Shown here: in pieces, positions 26,793 through 33,590 of the stretch | Layout of the letters: each line of letters begins with the position of its first letter | Position numbering within the stretch: the stretch's first letter is position 1 | DNA from: Streptomyces sp. AC555_RSS877 | GTDB taxonomy: Bacteria > Actinomycetota > Actinomycetes > Streptomycetales > Streptomycetaceae | Assembly: GCF_019049245.1 (NCBI RefSeq) | Contig: NZ_JAGMUK010000221.1 | Coordinates: 124,001 to 188,000 of the forward strand | Direction of reading: 5' to 3' | Length of the DNA stretch: 64,000 nucleotides | Position numbers and translations under genes: made by a program | Notes under the pieces: model-generated | Database searches by the model: none | Seen by the model: only the letters and a program-made list of their open reading frames with translations | Told to the model about the DNA's origin: nothing

Positions 26793-28373
26793 ATGAACCG
26801 CGCCCACACGCGCACCCGTACAAACGACCGCTTCGCCCGTACCCGCACCGGAGGCATGTCCTCGGGTTCGGCCTCCAAGAAGCGCGGCAATCCCGGCCGC
26901 GGCGGTCGACAGACCGCAGTGCAGGGCGAGTTCGCCCTGCCGAAGACCGTCACCCCCGCCCTGCCCGCCGTCGAGGCGTTCGCCGAACTCGACATGCCGG
27001 AGAAGCTGTTGGCCGCACTGGGCCACGAGGGCGTGACCGTACCGTTCCCGATCCAGGCCGCGACGCTGCCGAACTCGCTCGCCGGCCGTGACGTCCTCGG
27101 CCGTGGCCGCACCGGCTCGGGCAAGACCCTCGCCTTCGGCCTGGCGCTGCTGGCCCGCACGGCGGGTCGCACCGCCCAGCCCAGGCAGCCGCTCGCCCTG
27201 GTCCTCGTGCCCACCCGCGAGCTCGCCCAGCAGGTCACCGACGCGCTCACCCCGTACGCCCGCGCCGTGAAGCTGCGGCTGGCCACCGTGGTCGGCGGAA
27301 TGTCGATCGGCCGGCAGGCCGGCGCGCTGCGCGGCGGCGCCGAGGTCGTCGTGGCGACGCCCGGCCGGCTCAAGGACCTGATCGACCGCGGCGACTGCCG
27401 ACTGGACGACGTCGACATCACGGTCCTCGACGAGGCCGACCAGATGACGGACATGGGCTTCATGCCCCAGGTCACCGCCCTGCTCGACCAGGTGCGCGCC
27501 GACGGCCAGCGGATGCTCTTCTCGGCCACCCTGGACCGCAACGTGGACCTGCTGGTCCGCCGCTACCTGACCGACCCGGTGGTGCACTCCGTCGACCCGT
27601 CCCAGGGCGCGGTCACCACGATGGAGCACCACGTGCTCCACGTCCACGGCACGGACAAGCAGCGGACGACCACCGAGATCGCGGCCCGCGAAGGCCGCGT
27701 GATCATGTTCCTGGACACCAAGCACGCGGTGGACCGGCTGACCAAGCACCTGCTGAGCAGCGGCGTCCGCGCCGGGGCCCTGCACGGCGGCAAGTCCCAG
27801 CCGCAGCGCACCCGGACGCTCGCCCAGTTCAAGGACGGGCATGTGACGGTGCTGGTGGCGACCAACGTGGCGGCCCGTGGCATCCACGTCGACAACCTCG
27901 ACCTGGTCGTGAACGTGGACCCGCCCACCGACCCCAAGGACTACCTGCACCGCGGCGGCCGTACGGCCCGTGCGGGCGAGTCCGGCAGCGTCGTCACCCT
28001 GGTGACGCCCGATCAGCGTCGCGACATGACCCGGCTGATGATGTCGGCCGGCATCAACGCCACGGTGACCCCGGTGCGTTCGGGCGAGGAGGAGCTGAGC
28101 CGTATCACCGGCGCCCAGGCTCCGTCCGGCATCCCGGTGGTCATCACCAACCCGGTGGTGGAACGCCCCCGTCGCTCCGCGTCCTCGTCCTCCTCCCGGG
28201 GCCGTCGTGGCCGTGGCAGCGCGCAGGGCGGCCAGAGCGGTCAGAGCGGTACCCAGGGCGGACAGGGCCGTGGCGGCCAGAGCGGCCAGAGCCGTGGCGG
28301 TCAGAGCCGGTCCGCCGGCGAGGCCGGACGCCGCACCGCGAGCCGCAGGACCTCCTACGGCTCGGCGGCCTAG
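26793..28373 (+). CDS. DEAD-box RNA helicase
   Basis: 526 residues from the ATG at 26793, with AAGGAAGG before it. Q motif (FPIQAATLP), motif I GRTGSGKT, Ia PTRELA, II DEAD, III SAT, V ATNVAARGIHV and VI HRGGRTAR are all seen. The basic N-terminus and a C-terminal tail of Gly/Gln/Arg/Ser repeats (GGQSGQSG, RGGQSRGG-like) are RNA-binding extensions as in RhlE/CsdA types. It unwinds RNA structure and is likely part of cold or ribosome-assembly response, since csp genes surround it. Confidence 0.95.
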   Translation: MNRAHTRTRTNDRFARTRTGGMSSGSASKKRGNPGRGGRQTAVQGEFALPKTVTPALPAVEAFAELDMPEKLLAALGHEGVTVPFPIQAATLPNSLAGRDVLGRGRTGSGKTLAFGLALLARTAGRTAQPRQPLALVLVPTRELAQQVTDALTPYARAVKLRLATVVGGMSIGRQAGALRGGAEVVVATPGRLKDLIDRGDCRLDDVDITVLDEADQMTDMGFMPQVTALLDQVRADGQRMLFSATLDRNVDLLVRRYLTDPVVHSVDPSQGAVTTMEHHVLHVHGTDKQRTTTEIAAREGRVIMFLDTKHAVDRLTKHLLSSGVRAGALHGGKSQPQRTRTLAQFKDGHVTVLVATNVAARGIHVDNLDLVVNVDPPTDPKDYLHRGGRTARAGESGSVVTLVTPDQRRDMTRLMMSAGINATVTPVRSGEEELSRITGAQAPSGIPVVITNPVVERPRRSASSSSSRGRRGRGSAQGGQSGQSGTQGGQGRGGQSGQSRGGQSRSAGEAGRRTASRRTSYGSAA

Positions 28374-28386
28374 GACCTGTCCGGCG
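28370..28386. repeat. Solo copy of the MITE terminal repeat
   Basis: CTAGGACCTGTCCGGCG matches the terminal inverted repeat of the element at 12627-12853 in 16 of 17 positions. The helicase TAG stop lies inside its CTAG. No second end is found nearby. Confidence 0.5.
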
Positions 28387-28392
28387 TTCTTA

Positions 28393-28443
28393 CGGTGAGC
28401 GGGGGACGGCACGCCCATGCGGCGTGCCGTCCCCCGCTCACCG
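28393..28443 (+). terminator. Strong hairpin, 23-bp stem
   Basis: CGGTGAGCGGGGGACGGCAC and following GCC pair perfectly with their complement across a 5-nt loop (CATGC). It lies between the helicase stop and the next gene. Confidence 0.85.
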
Positions 28444-28490
28444 GCGCCTCTCCTCCTCCGCCCTGTCCACCATCTCGCAGGAGGCACTCT

Positions 28491-28787
28491 TTGACATCGG
28501 TTCAGATGCAGCGGCACTCGGCGGTTCCCGCCACCACTACTGTGGTCGACGTGGACGTGTCCGGGCCGCGGGTCTGTGACGACATGACGGTCGAAGTGGC
28601 GCTGTCGGTCATGGCCGGCGCCCGTGTCCAGTATCTGCTCGTGTGCGACGGGGACGACGAGAGCACCGGCTCGATCACCCGGGCCCAGCTCGCCCGCCTC
28701 CGGGCCGGCTCCACGTATACGGACCGGATCCGGCTGCGGGACATCCTCGGCGGACACGCGGTCAGTCCGTTCCCCTTCTCCCTGTGA
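28491..28787 (+). CDS. CBS-domain protein
   Basis: 98 residues from a TTG at 28491, chosen because a strong AGGAGG sits seven bases upstream; the first ATG (28506) lacks one. The sequence VCDDMTVEVALSVMAGARVQYLLVCD..DESTGSITRAQLARLRAG is a single CBS motif, and its DTVLxxA-like part is seen as TVEVALSVM. CBS domains usually bind adenosyl ligands in pairs, so a dimer is likely. It is followed by the MRCVIA-type gene after 6 bp, so they form one unit. Confidence 0.75.
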   Translation: MTSVQMQRHSAVPATTTVVDVDVSGPRVCDDMTVEVALSVMAGARVQYLLVCDGDDESTGSITRAQLARLRAGSTYTDRIRLRDILGGHAVSPFPFSL

Positions 28788-28793
28788 GGCATC

Positions 28794-29111
28794 ATGCGCT
28801 GTGTCATCGCCCGCTACCCCTTCGACCTCACGAAGATGGGGGTCCTGGACTCGATGAAGGGCATCAAGCCCGAACTCGTCACGGGTGAGTCCGTGACCAT
28901 CGGCCGCCGCCGGTACCCCGTCAAGCAGGTGGGCGAGATCATCACCCGTCAGGACCGCCGCGACTTCTCCGCCGGTGAGGTCACCCGCGCGATGGCCCGC
29001 CTCGGCTTCACCTGTCACGAGCACCCCGAAGCCGTGCCCGTGGCACCGGTCCTCAGCCCGCTCCAGACCGCCTCGGCGCTGCTCGGCACCCCCGAGCACC
29101 AGGAGGCGTGA
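28794..29111 (+). CDS. Cold-shock-linked small protein, first copy (MRCVIA family, unrecognised)
   Basis: 105 residues. The motif set is MRCVIARYPFDL, then KPELVTGESVTIGRRRYPVKQ and VGEIITRQDRRDFSAGEVTR, then RLGFTCHE. It is about 65 percent identical over the first 75 residues to the gene at 31765. The two C-terminal tails diverge, so this common core must carry the function. Both copies stand next to csp genes. The basic, compact core might bind nucleic acid, but that is a guess. Confidence 0.8.
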   Translation: MRCVIARYPFDLTKMGVLDSMKGIKPELVTGESVTIGRRRYPVKQVGEIITRQDRRDFSAGEVTRAMARLGFTCHEHPEAVPVAPVLSPLQTASALLGTPEHQEA

Positions 29112-29138
29112 GGACGGGCGCAAGCCGCCTCAGGACGA

Positions 29139-29180
29139 CAGTGAGGGCCCCGCCGACCGATGTCGGCAGGGCCCTCACTG
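29139..29180. terminator. Bidirectional hairpin
   Basis: CAGTGAGGGCCC pairs with GGGCCCTCACTG, and an inner GCCGAC/GTCGGC stem continues it. It separates two convergent genes. Confidence 0.85.
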
Positions 29181-29186
29181 CTGTTC

Positions 29187-29561
29187 TCACTGGTCGGAGT
29201 AGCTGAAGTCGCCCACGGTCCAGGCGCTGACGTCCTTGATAGCGACCCGGTACATTCCGCCCGTGTCGGGGATCCCGACGGTGCCCTGCAGGATCCGGGC
29301 CAGATGGAAGTGCAGATGCGTGGGCGTCTCGCCGGGTTCGGGCCGGCGCTCCGCCCGGCCCGCGGTGAAGACGTCGGCGAACGGGCCCAGATGGTCCGAG
29401 TCCTTCAGCACCTCCGACACCCGCTCACGCCACACGGCCTCGGGTGCCAGTCGGCCGGTGATCACGGCACCTCCGACGACCACGGTCAGCGACATCTGAT
29501 TGCTCTGCTCCGACTCCACCATGGCGGAGATGGCGATGAGCAGCTCGTCAGGGTTCGGCAT
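29187..29561 (-). CDS. GvpU-like (gas vesicle accessory) family protein
   Basis: 124 residues. EELLIAISAMVES..SNQMSLTVVVGGAVITGRLAPEAVW and ETPTHLHFHLARIL match proteins that are usually annotated as gas-vesicle accessory GvpU in Streptomyces. No gvp structural genes occur in this window, so a role in gas vesicles is doubtful. The fold (a beta-rich core with VVVGGAVITG) resembles Hfq/LSM-like small barrels, which is only an impression. Confidence 0.6.
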   Translation of the reverse strand: MPNPDELLIAISAMVESEQSNQMSLTVVVGGAVITGRLAPEAVWRERVSEVLKDSDHLGPFADVFTAGRAERRPEPGETPTHLHFHLARILQGTVGIPDTGGMYRVAIKDVSAWTVGDFSYSDQ

Positions 29562-30001
29562 GAAAGCCGATTCTATGCGGCAGCCGGCGCGGGCTGCGCG
29601 GCCCCCCGGTCGGACCGCAGAATACCTGGCACCCCCCTGCGCCGAAATCTACTTTTGAGGGAGTAGACATTGGCCGATACCACAGGTAGCGTTTCTCCCG
29701 TAGACATGGTTCAGCGAAGCCCGGCAGACACGAACTGCCTGGTAGGAGGAAGGACGGAGGAGCAGACGCCATCAGGATCGCCCGGACCGAGCGTGCTCGG
29801 GACGGGTACCGCAAGACCCCGGATTGGAAGGTGGTCCCCGGTCACGCAGCCACGATCCCCGCAGTCCCGCCCTTCTGGGCCGGGCGGCGGACGTAGCAGG
29901 TCGGCACAGCAGTAGGGCCGACAGATGGTGTTCAATTTCCTTCGGGGCCCTGGTGCCGTACGGCGCCAGGGCCCCTCGACGCGTTGGTTCGACGAGGTGA
30001 C
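29562..30001. other. 440-bp gap: leader of the MerR gene and a possible gene remnant
   Basis: The plus strand from 29690 to 29896 is open and codes for a protein-like end (DGYRKTPDWKVVPGHAATIP followed by AVPPFWAGRRT), but it has no usable start codon. It may be a decayed small gene. GAGGGAGTAGACATTGG at about 29657 looks like a ribosome-binding site and TTG start for another frame. A hairpin at 29944-29975 closes the region. Confidence 0.4.
29944..29975 (+). terminator. Hairpin before the first MerR-type gene
   Basis: GGGGCCCTGGTGCCG pairs with CGGCGCCAGGGCCCC (one G-T pair), leaving a 2-nt loop, 27 bases before the ATG at 30002. It may be an attenuator. Confidence 0.55.
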
Positions 30002-30340
30002 ATGACAGCAGATACTCCGCTCAGCGGTCGTCTGGACGACGACGACTATCCCGCGTACACGATGGGCCGGGCCGCCGAGATGCTCGGCACCACGCCGGGC
30101 TTCCTCCGAGCCATCGGTGAGGCCCGTCTGATCACACCGCTCCGCTCCGAGGGCGGCCATCGCCGCTACTCCCGGTACCAGTTGCGGATCGCCGCCCGTG
30201 CCCGCGAGCTCGTCGACCGGGGCACGCCGATCGAGGCAGCCTGCCGCATCGTCATCCTCGAGGACCAGCTCGAGGAGGCTCAGCGCATCAACGCGGAGTA
30301 CCGCCGCGCAGCGGGCCAGTCGTCCCGCGGTTCGGGCTGA
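30002..30340 (+). CDS. MerR-type regulator, first cold-shock module
   Basis: 112 residues from the ATG at 30002 (GAGGTG before it). The HTH reads YTMGRAAEMLGTTPGFLRAIGEARLITPLRSEGGHRRYSRYQL, followed by a dimerisation helix (IEAACRIVILEDQLEEAQR). There is no effector-binding domain. The second copy at 32652-32999 shares about 70 percent of this core, and each sits in a group with a csp and an MRCVIA-family gene. A role in controlling cold-shock genes is inferred from this repeated grouping. Confidence 0.85.
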   Translation: MTADTPLSGRLDDDDYPAYTMGRAAEMLGTTPGFLRAIGEARLITPLRSEGGHRRYSRYQLRIAARARELVDRGTPIEAACRIVILEDQLEEAQRINAEYRRAAGQSSRGSG

Positions 30341-30346
30341 GCTGCG

Positions 30347-30958
30347 TCAGGACCGTGCGCGGGCGGCCTTCACGAACGCCTTGATCAGGGCGGGGTCCTT
30401 GACCCCCCGGCTCTGCTCCACCCCGCTGGACACGTCGACACCCCACGGGTCCGTGGCGTCGACGGCGTGCCGGACGTTGTCCGGGCTGAGGCCGCCGGCG
30501 AGCAGCCACTTCTCCCCCGAACCGGCCAGTGGCTTGCTGTTCCAGTCCCAGGCGACGCCGGAACCCGGCACGGGCGCGTCGAGGAGGAGCATGTCCTCGC
30601 CCATGTCCCCGAAGCGCGGCACCAGGTCGCCGAACGCCGCGGCCCGGATCAGCGTCCACTCGCCCGTGGCCAGGTCGTCGTAGTACCCGCGGTCCTCCGG
30701 CCCGTGCAGTTGTACGGCGCCGATTCCCGCGTCGGCGGCCACGGACCGCACCTCGTGCGCGGGCTCCCTGCGGAAGACGCCCACCGTCAGTACGCCCTCC
30801 GGCACGCGTCGGCACAGCCGTGCGGCCGTGGCGACGTCGATGCGGCGCGGGCTCTCCGAGAACACGAACCCGATGGCGTCGGCCCCCGCCTCGACCGCCG
30901 TGTCGACGTCCCTCTCGGTCTTCAGGCCACAGATCTTCACGAACAGGGAGTTGCTCAC
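30347..30958 (-). CDS. trpF: Phosphoribosylanthranilate isomerase
   Basis: 203 residues from a GTG at 30958, with GGAG seven bases before. KICGLKTERDVD (residues 8-19; Cys10 is the general base), GFVFSESPRRI, AVQLHGPED, LLLDA and WLLAGGLSPDNV...GVDVSSGVE are the marks of TrpF. The enzyme converts phosphoribosylanthranilate to CdRP in tryptophan synthesis. Streptomyces generally use the bifunctional PriA for this step, so a standalone TrpF is unexpected. No other trp gene is nearby. Confidence 0.9.
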   Translation of the reverse strand: MSNSLFVKICGLKTERDVDTAVEAGADAIGFVFSESPRRIDVATAARLCRRVPEGVLTVGVFRREPAHEVRSVAADAGIGAVQLHGPEDRGYYDDLATGEWTLIRAAAFGDLVPRFGDMGEDMLLLDAPVPGSGVAWDWNSKPLAGSGEKWLLAGGLSPDNVRHAVDATDPWGVDVSSGVEQSRGVKDPALIKAFVKAARARS

Positions 30959-31033
30959 GCTGGTGCTCCATTGCGGCGGACGACGGGAACCGGTTGAGAC
31001 AACGTTACCGGCGTGGTCCCGGCCGCCCCGCGG

Positions 31034-31621
31034 TCAGGTTCCGCGCTTCCACGAGGGGTCCCTGCCCGCCAGGCCCAGGGCGCGGTCGAACAGCGGGGCG
31101 GCCCGGGGCACCGCGACCTCGGGGCCGAACACGCCGTACCGTCGGGCCGTCTCGGCCCTGGCGGCCACGTTCTCGTACACCGCCGCGGCGAGATCGTCGT
31201 CCACCCGCAGGTCCTGACCTGTGGCCACGGCCAGGTCCCAGCCGTGCAGCAGCCACTCACACAGCAGGATTCCGCCGACGAAGGGGGCGGGCATGAGGCC
31301 ACCGCCGGTGAGGCCCGTCTCACCGGCCCACGCCCGCGGCTCGCTCCAGACGGCGGCGGCCGCCGCCGACCGCTCGGCGTATCTCTCGGCCCAGTCCGGC
31401 TCCGCGGTGAAGTCGTACCCCTCCGCGACCTGTTCCGGCGGTGACTGCCTGAGTCCGGCGGCGTGTCCCCGTACGGCGGTCCAGAGGATCAGGTGGTTCA
31501 CGAGGGCACCGACGGTCATCTCCTGGCACGGAGTGCGTCCGCCGAAGTCACCCGGCCGGACCCCCCGCACGATGTCCACGGCGGCGGCCGAGGCCCGGGT
31601 CATCACAGCTGCCAGTTCCAT
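31034..31621 (-). CDS. TIGR03086 (DinB-like, mycothiol-dependent) family protein
   Basis: 195 residues from the ATG at 31621. The metal-ligand pattern is H in VNHLILW, E in ICEW-like ILLCEWLLHGWDLA, and H in HGWD. TIGR03086 proteins form DinB-like four-helix bundles and are thought to handle mycothiol conjugates or metals. Conserved TPCQEMTVGALVNHL is typical. Function here unknown. Confidence 0.8.
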   Translation of the reverse strand: MELAAVMTRASAAAVDIVRGVRPGDFGGRTPCQEMTVGALVNHLILWTAVRGHAAGLRQSPPEQVAEGYDFTAEPDWAERYAERSAAAAAVWSEPRAWAGETGLTGGGLMPAPFVGGILLCEWLLHGWDLAVATGQDLRVDDDLAAAVYENVAARAETARRYGVFGPEVAVPRAAPLFDRALGLAGRDPSWKRGT

Positions 31622-31764
31622 GGCCCCACGGTAGGCAGGACGACACGGCGGCCTCTTGAAGAAACGCGACAACGACACCACGACAGGAACCCCGGCCCGA
31701 CCAGATGGTCGTCCGGGGTGAGTGGGCTGGTCAAAGGGGCGGCATGACCGGGAACGCGTCGGTG

Positions 31765-32058
31765 TCAGGCGCCGGTTCCGCCGGAGGGCTCCGTCGTCGA
31801 GCCGGACGAGAGCGGTGCCTGCGGGGGTGTCTCGTGGCAGGTGAAGCCGAGGCGGACCAGGGCCCGGGTCACCTCACCCGCGGTGAAGTCGCGGCGGTCC
31901 TGGCGGGTGATGATCTCGCCGACCTGCTTGACCGGGTACACCTTGCGTCCGATGACCACGCAGGCCCCGGTGACTTCCTCGGGACGGATGCCGGCCATCT
32001 TGCTCTCCACCTCGGACTTCACGAGGTCGAAGGGGAAACGGGCGATCACACAGCGCAT
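31765..32058 (-). CDS. Cold-shock-linked small protein, second copy (MRCVIA family, unrecognised)
   Basis: 97 residues from the ATG at 32058, with GGTGAGG upstream. It shares with the copy at 28794 the segments MRCVIARFPFDL, VTGACVVIGRKVYPVKQ, VGEIITRQDRRDFTAGEVTR and RLGFTCHE. It follows the second csp gene by 135 bp across the conserved hairpin. The C-terminal PQAPLSSGSTTEPSG tail is low complexity. Confidence 0.8.
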   Translation of the reverse strand: MRCVIARFPFDLVKSEVESKMAGIRPEEVTGACVVIGRKVYPVKQVGEIITRQDRRDFTAGEVTRALVRLGFTCHETPPQAPLSSGSTTEPSGGTGA

Positions 32059-32153
32059 GGGTGCCTCACCAGGGTTCGGGCGGAGCATGGCGGAAGCGCG
32101 GGGAAGCGCGAGGCCGGGGGCATGCCGCACGGCCTGTTCGGGGAAAACGAAGA

Positions 32154-32178
32154 GGGCCCGCACCCAAGGTGCGGGCCC
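32154..32178 (-). terminator. Hairpin after the second csp gene
   Basis: GGGCCCGCACC/GGTGCGGGCCC with a 3-nt loop. It matches the core of the hairpin at 26579-26614. It lies between csp and the MRCVIA gene, so it may be a partial terminator or a processing or stability stem. Confidence 0.7.
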
Positions 32179-32193
32179 CGATCGTGCGAGCAA

Positions 32194-32397
32194 TTAGGCG
32201 GGAACGATGTTCTCCGCCTGCGGGCCCTTCTGGCCCTGGGTGACGTCAAACGTCACCTTCTGGCCTTCCTGCAGCTCGCGGAAGCCCTGGGTGGCAATGT
32301 TCGAGTAGTGAGCGAAAACGTCGGCGCCGCCGCCGTCCTGCTCGATGAAGCCGAAGCCCTTTTCCGCGTTGAACCACTTCACGGTACCGGTGGCCAT
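32194..32397 (-). CDS. Cold-shock protein (CspA family), second copy
   Basis: 67 residues, with RNP1 KGFGFI and RNP2 VFAHYS; AGGAGATATGAC precedes the ATG. It is close to identical to the product at 26351. Upstream it shares the conserved leader, downstream the hairpin. It lies 255 bp downstream of the second MerR-type gene, on the same strand. Confidence 0.97.
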   Translation of the reverse strand: MATGTVKWFNAEKGFGFIEQDGGGADVFAHYSNIATQGFRELQEGQKVTFDVTQGQKGPQAENIVPA

Positions 32398-32530
32398 GTC
32401 ATATCTCCTGAGGCAGTGCTAGGGACTCGCACTTCGCGAGTCTCGCTCATCGCCGTGATGATCACCTGCCCGGAAAACCGACAGCAAAAAGGTAACCACA
32501 ACTGCAACTGCGTCGAGCCTAGCACGGAAA
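32398..32530 (-). promoter_or_regulatory. Promoter and conserved 5' leader of the second cold-shock gene
   Basis: Minus strand: a TAGGCT -10-like box is followed by CAGTTGCAGTTGTGGTTACC (32510-32491) and TGATCATCACGGCGA (32464-32450). These are the same two blocks as in the leader at 26233-26350, 26 nt apart here and 21 nt apart there. Outside the blocks the leaders differ, so selection on them is likely. There is also a stem ACTCGC..GCGAGT near 32428-32441. Confidence 0.6.
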
Positions 32531-32651
32531 GAATGCGGCGCCAGGGGAAGACTTCGGCGTGCCGACCTAACGGAAAAGCGCACGTGGGAGACGCTCCGCG
32601 TCGTCCGAGAATCTTTTTCCCGGATCTGCTCGAATTTCTTCCGCGGTCACA

Positions 32652-32999
32652 TCAGTTTTCTTCTCCGGCCACGTCAGGTTTCCGGTCCGGCCGCAGGTCA
32701 CCGTTGTCACGCAGGGCCTCTTCGAGCTGGTCCTCGAGGCCGATGATGCGCATGGCGGCCTCGATCGGGGTCCCCTGGTCGACCAGCTCGCGGGCCCGGG
32801 CGGCCAGGCGCAGCTGGTGGCGCGAGTAGCGGCGGTGGCCGCCGTCCGATCTCTTCGGAGCGACCAGGTTCGCCTCACCGAGAGCCCGGAGGAAGCCGGG
32901 CGTGGCACCGATCAGCTCGGCCGCCCGGCCCATGGTGTACGCCGGGTAGTGGTCGTCGTCGAGCCGGCCGGCGGCCTGCGACAGGTCTTCCGAGGACAT
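32652..32999 (-). CDS. MerR-type regulator, second cold-shock module
   Basis: 115 residues from the ATG at 32999, GGAAGG before it. The HTH segment YTMGRAAELIGATPGFLRALGEANLVAPKRSDGGHRRYSRHQL and helix IEAAMRIIGLEDQLEEALR match the copy at 30002. Next in line are csp and the MRCVIA gene, all on the minus strand. Confidence 0.85.
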   Translation of the reverse strand: MSSEDLSQAAGRLDDDHYPAYTMGRAAELIGATPGFLRALGEANLVAPKRSDGGHRRYSRHQLRLAARARELVDQGTPIEAAMRIIGLEDQLEEALRDNGDLRPDRKPDVAGEEN

Positions 33000-33205
33000 G
33001 TACGCCTTCCCGCGGGTCGCCGGGGCGCGGCCCGCCGCATGGGGCAGATTCCCTGCACGAGAACTCTAGTCGCCCGGGTGGAATCTCTGTCGCGGCGGAC
33101 ACAGATGTGCGATGCCCTCAGGGGGCGATGACCTCTCGGGAGTACCGTGGACTCGACCGGGGGCATGCGGCAGACCTGCGGCAGAAGAAGAAACTGGTGA
33201 CAGTC

Positions 33206-33487
33206 ATGGGCTCGACGTCCGACCGCCCGCCCGAGGGAGAAGGCCTCGCAGAGGTCCGCATCATCGCCGCGGACCCCGACGTCGCCCAGCGGGTCGCGCT
33301 GGTCCTGCGCGAGGTGTTCCCGTGCGACGAGCCGCGCAGCTATCCGACGGGCCCGGACGGATTCGGCACCCTGCTCCACCTGACGGTCGACACCGGTCAC
33401 ACCGCCGAGGCATCGCCCGAGCCCTCGAACTGGCTGGTCAGCAGCCGCTCCAAGGGCCAACGCGCACACACCGACGAGCCCGGCTGA
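33206..33487 (+). CDS. Conserved hypothetical protein
   Basis: 93 residues from the ATG at 33206 (GTG at 33197 is an alternative). The core EVRIIAADPDVAQRVALVLREVF and SYPTG..GFGTLLHLTVDT suggests a small alpha/beta fold with two strands around a helix. No family recognised. It is divergent from the MerR gene at 32999. Confidence 0.65.
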   Translation: MGSTSDRPPEGEGLAEVRIIAADPDVAQRVALVLREVFPCDEPRSYPTGPDGFGTLLHLTVDTGHTAEASPEPSNWLVSSRSKGQRAHTDEPG

Positions 33488-33524
33488 CCCCCGGACACCG
33501 CTCCGCACGTACGCACACGTCAGA

Positions 33525-33566
33525 CGGCCGCCGTCGCCCCCCTCGATGAGGGGCCGACGGCGGCCG
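33525..33566. terminator. Bidirectional hairpin
   Basis: CGGCCGCCGTCG and CGACGGCGGCCG, with an inner CCCCTC/GAGGGG, form one long stem between convergent genes. Confidence 0.8.
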
Positions 33567-33590
33567 CGTGTGTGACGGGGGTCGTCGGCG

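Noticed and set aside
26742..29123. 793-codon open frame on the minus strand
   Set aside because: Antisense of the DEAD-box helicase, CBS and MRCVIA genes, which have clear families and ribosome-binding sites.
29187..29561. Gas vesicle gene cluster
   Set aside because: Only one GvpU-like gene; no gvpA or other gvp genes in the window.
29670..29915. Small plus-strand ORF beginning with TTG
   Set aside because: Its product is Ser/Pro/Arg-rich without coding character; the other frame looks more protein-like.
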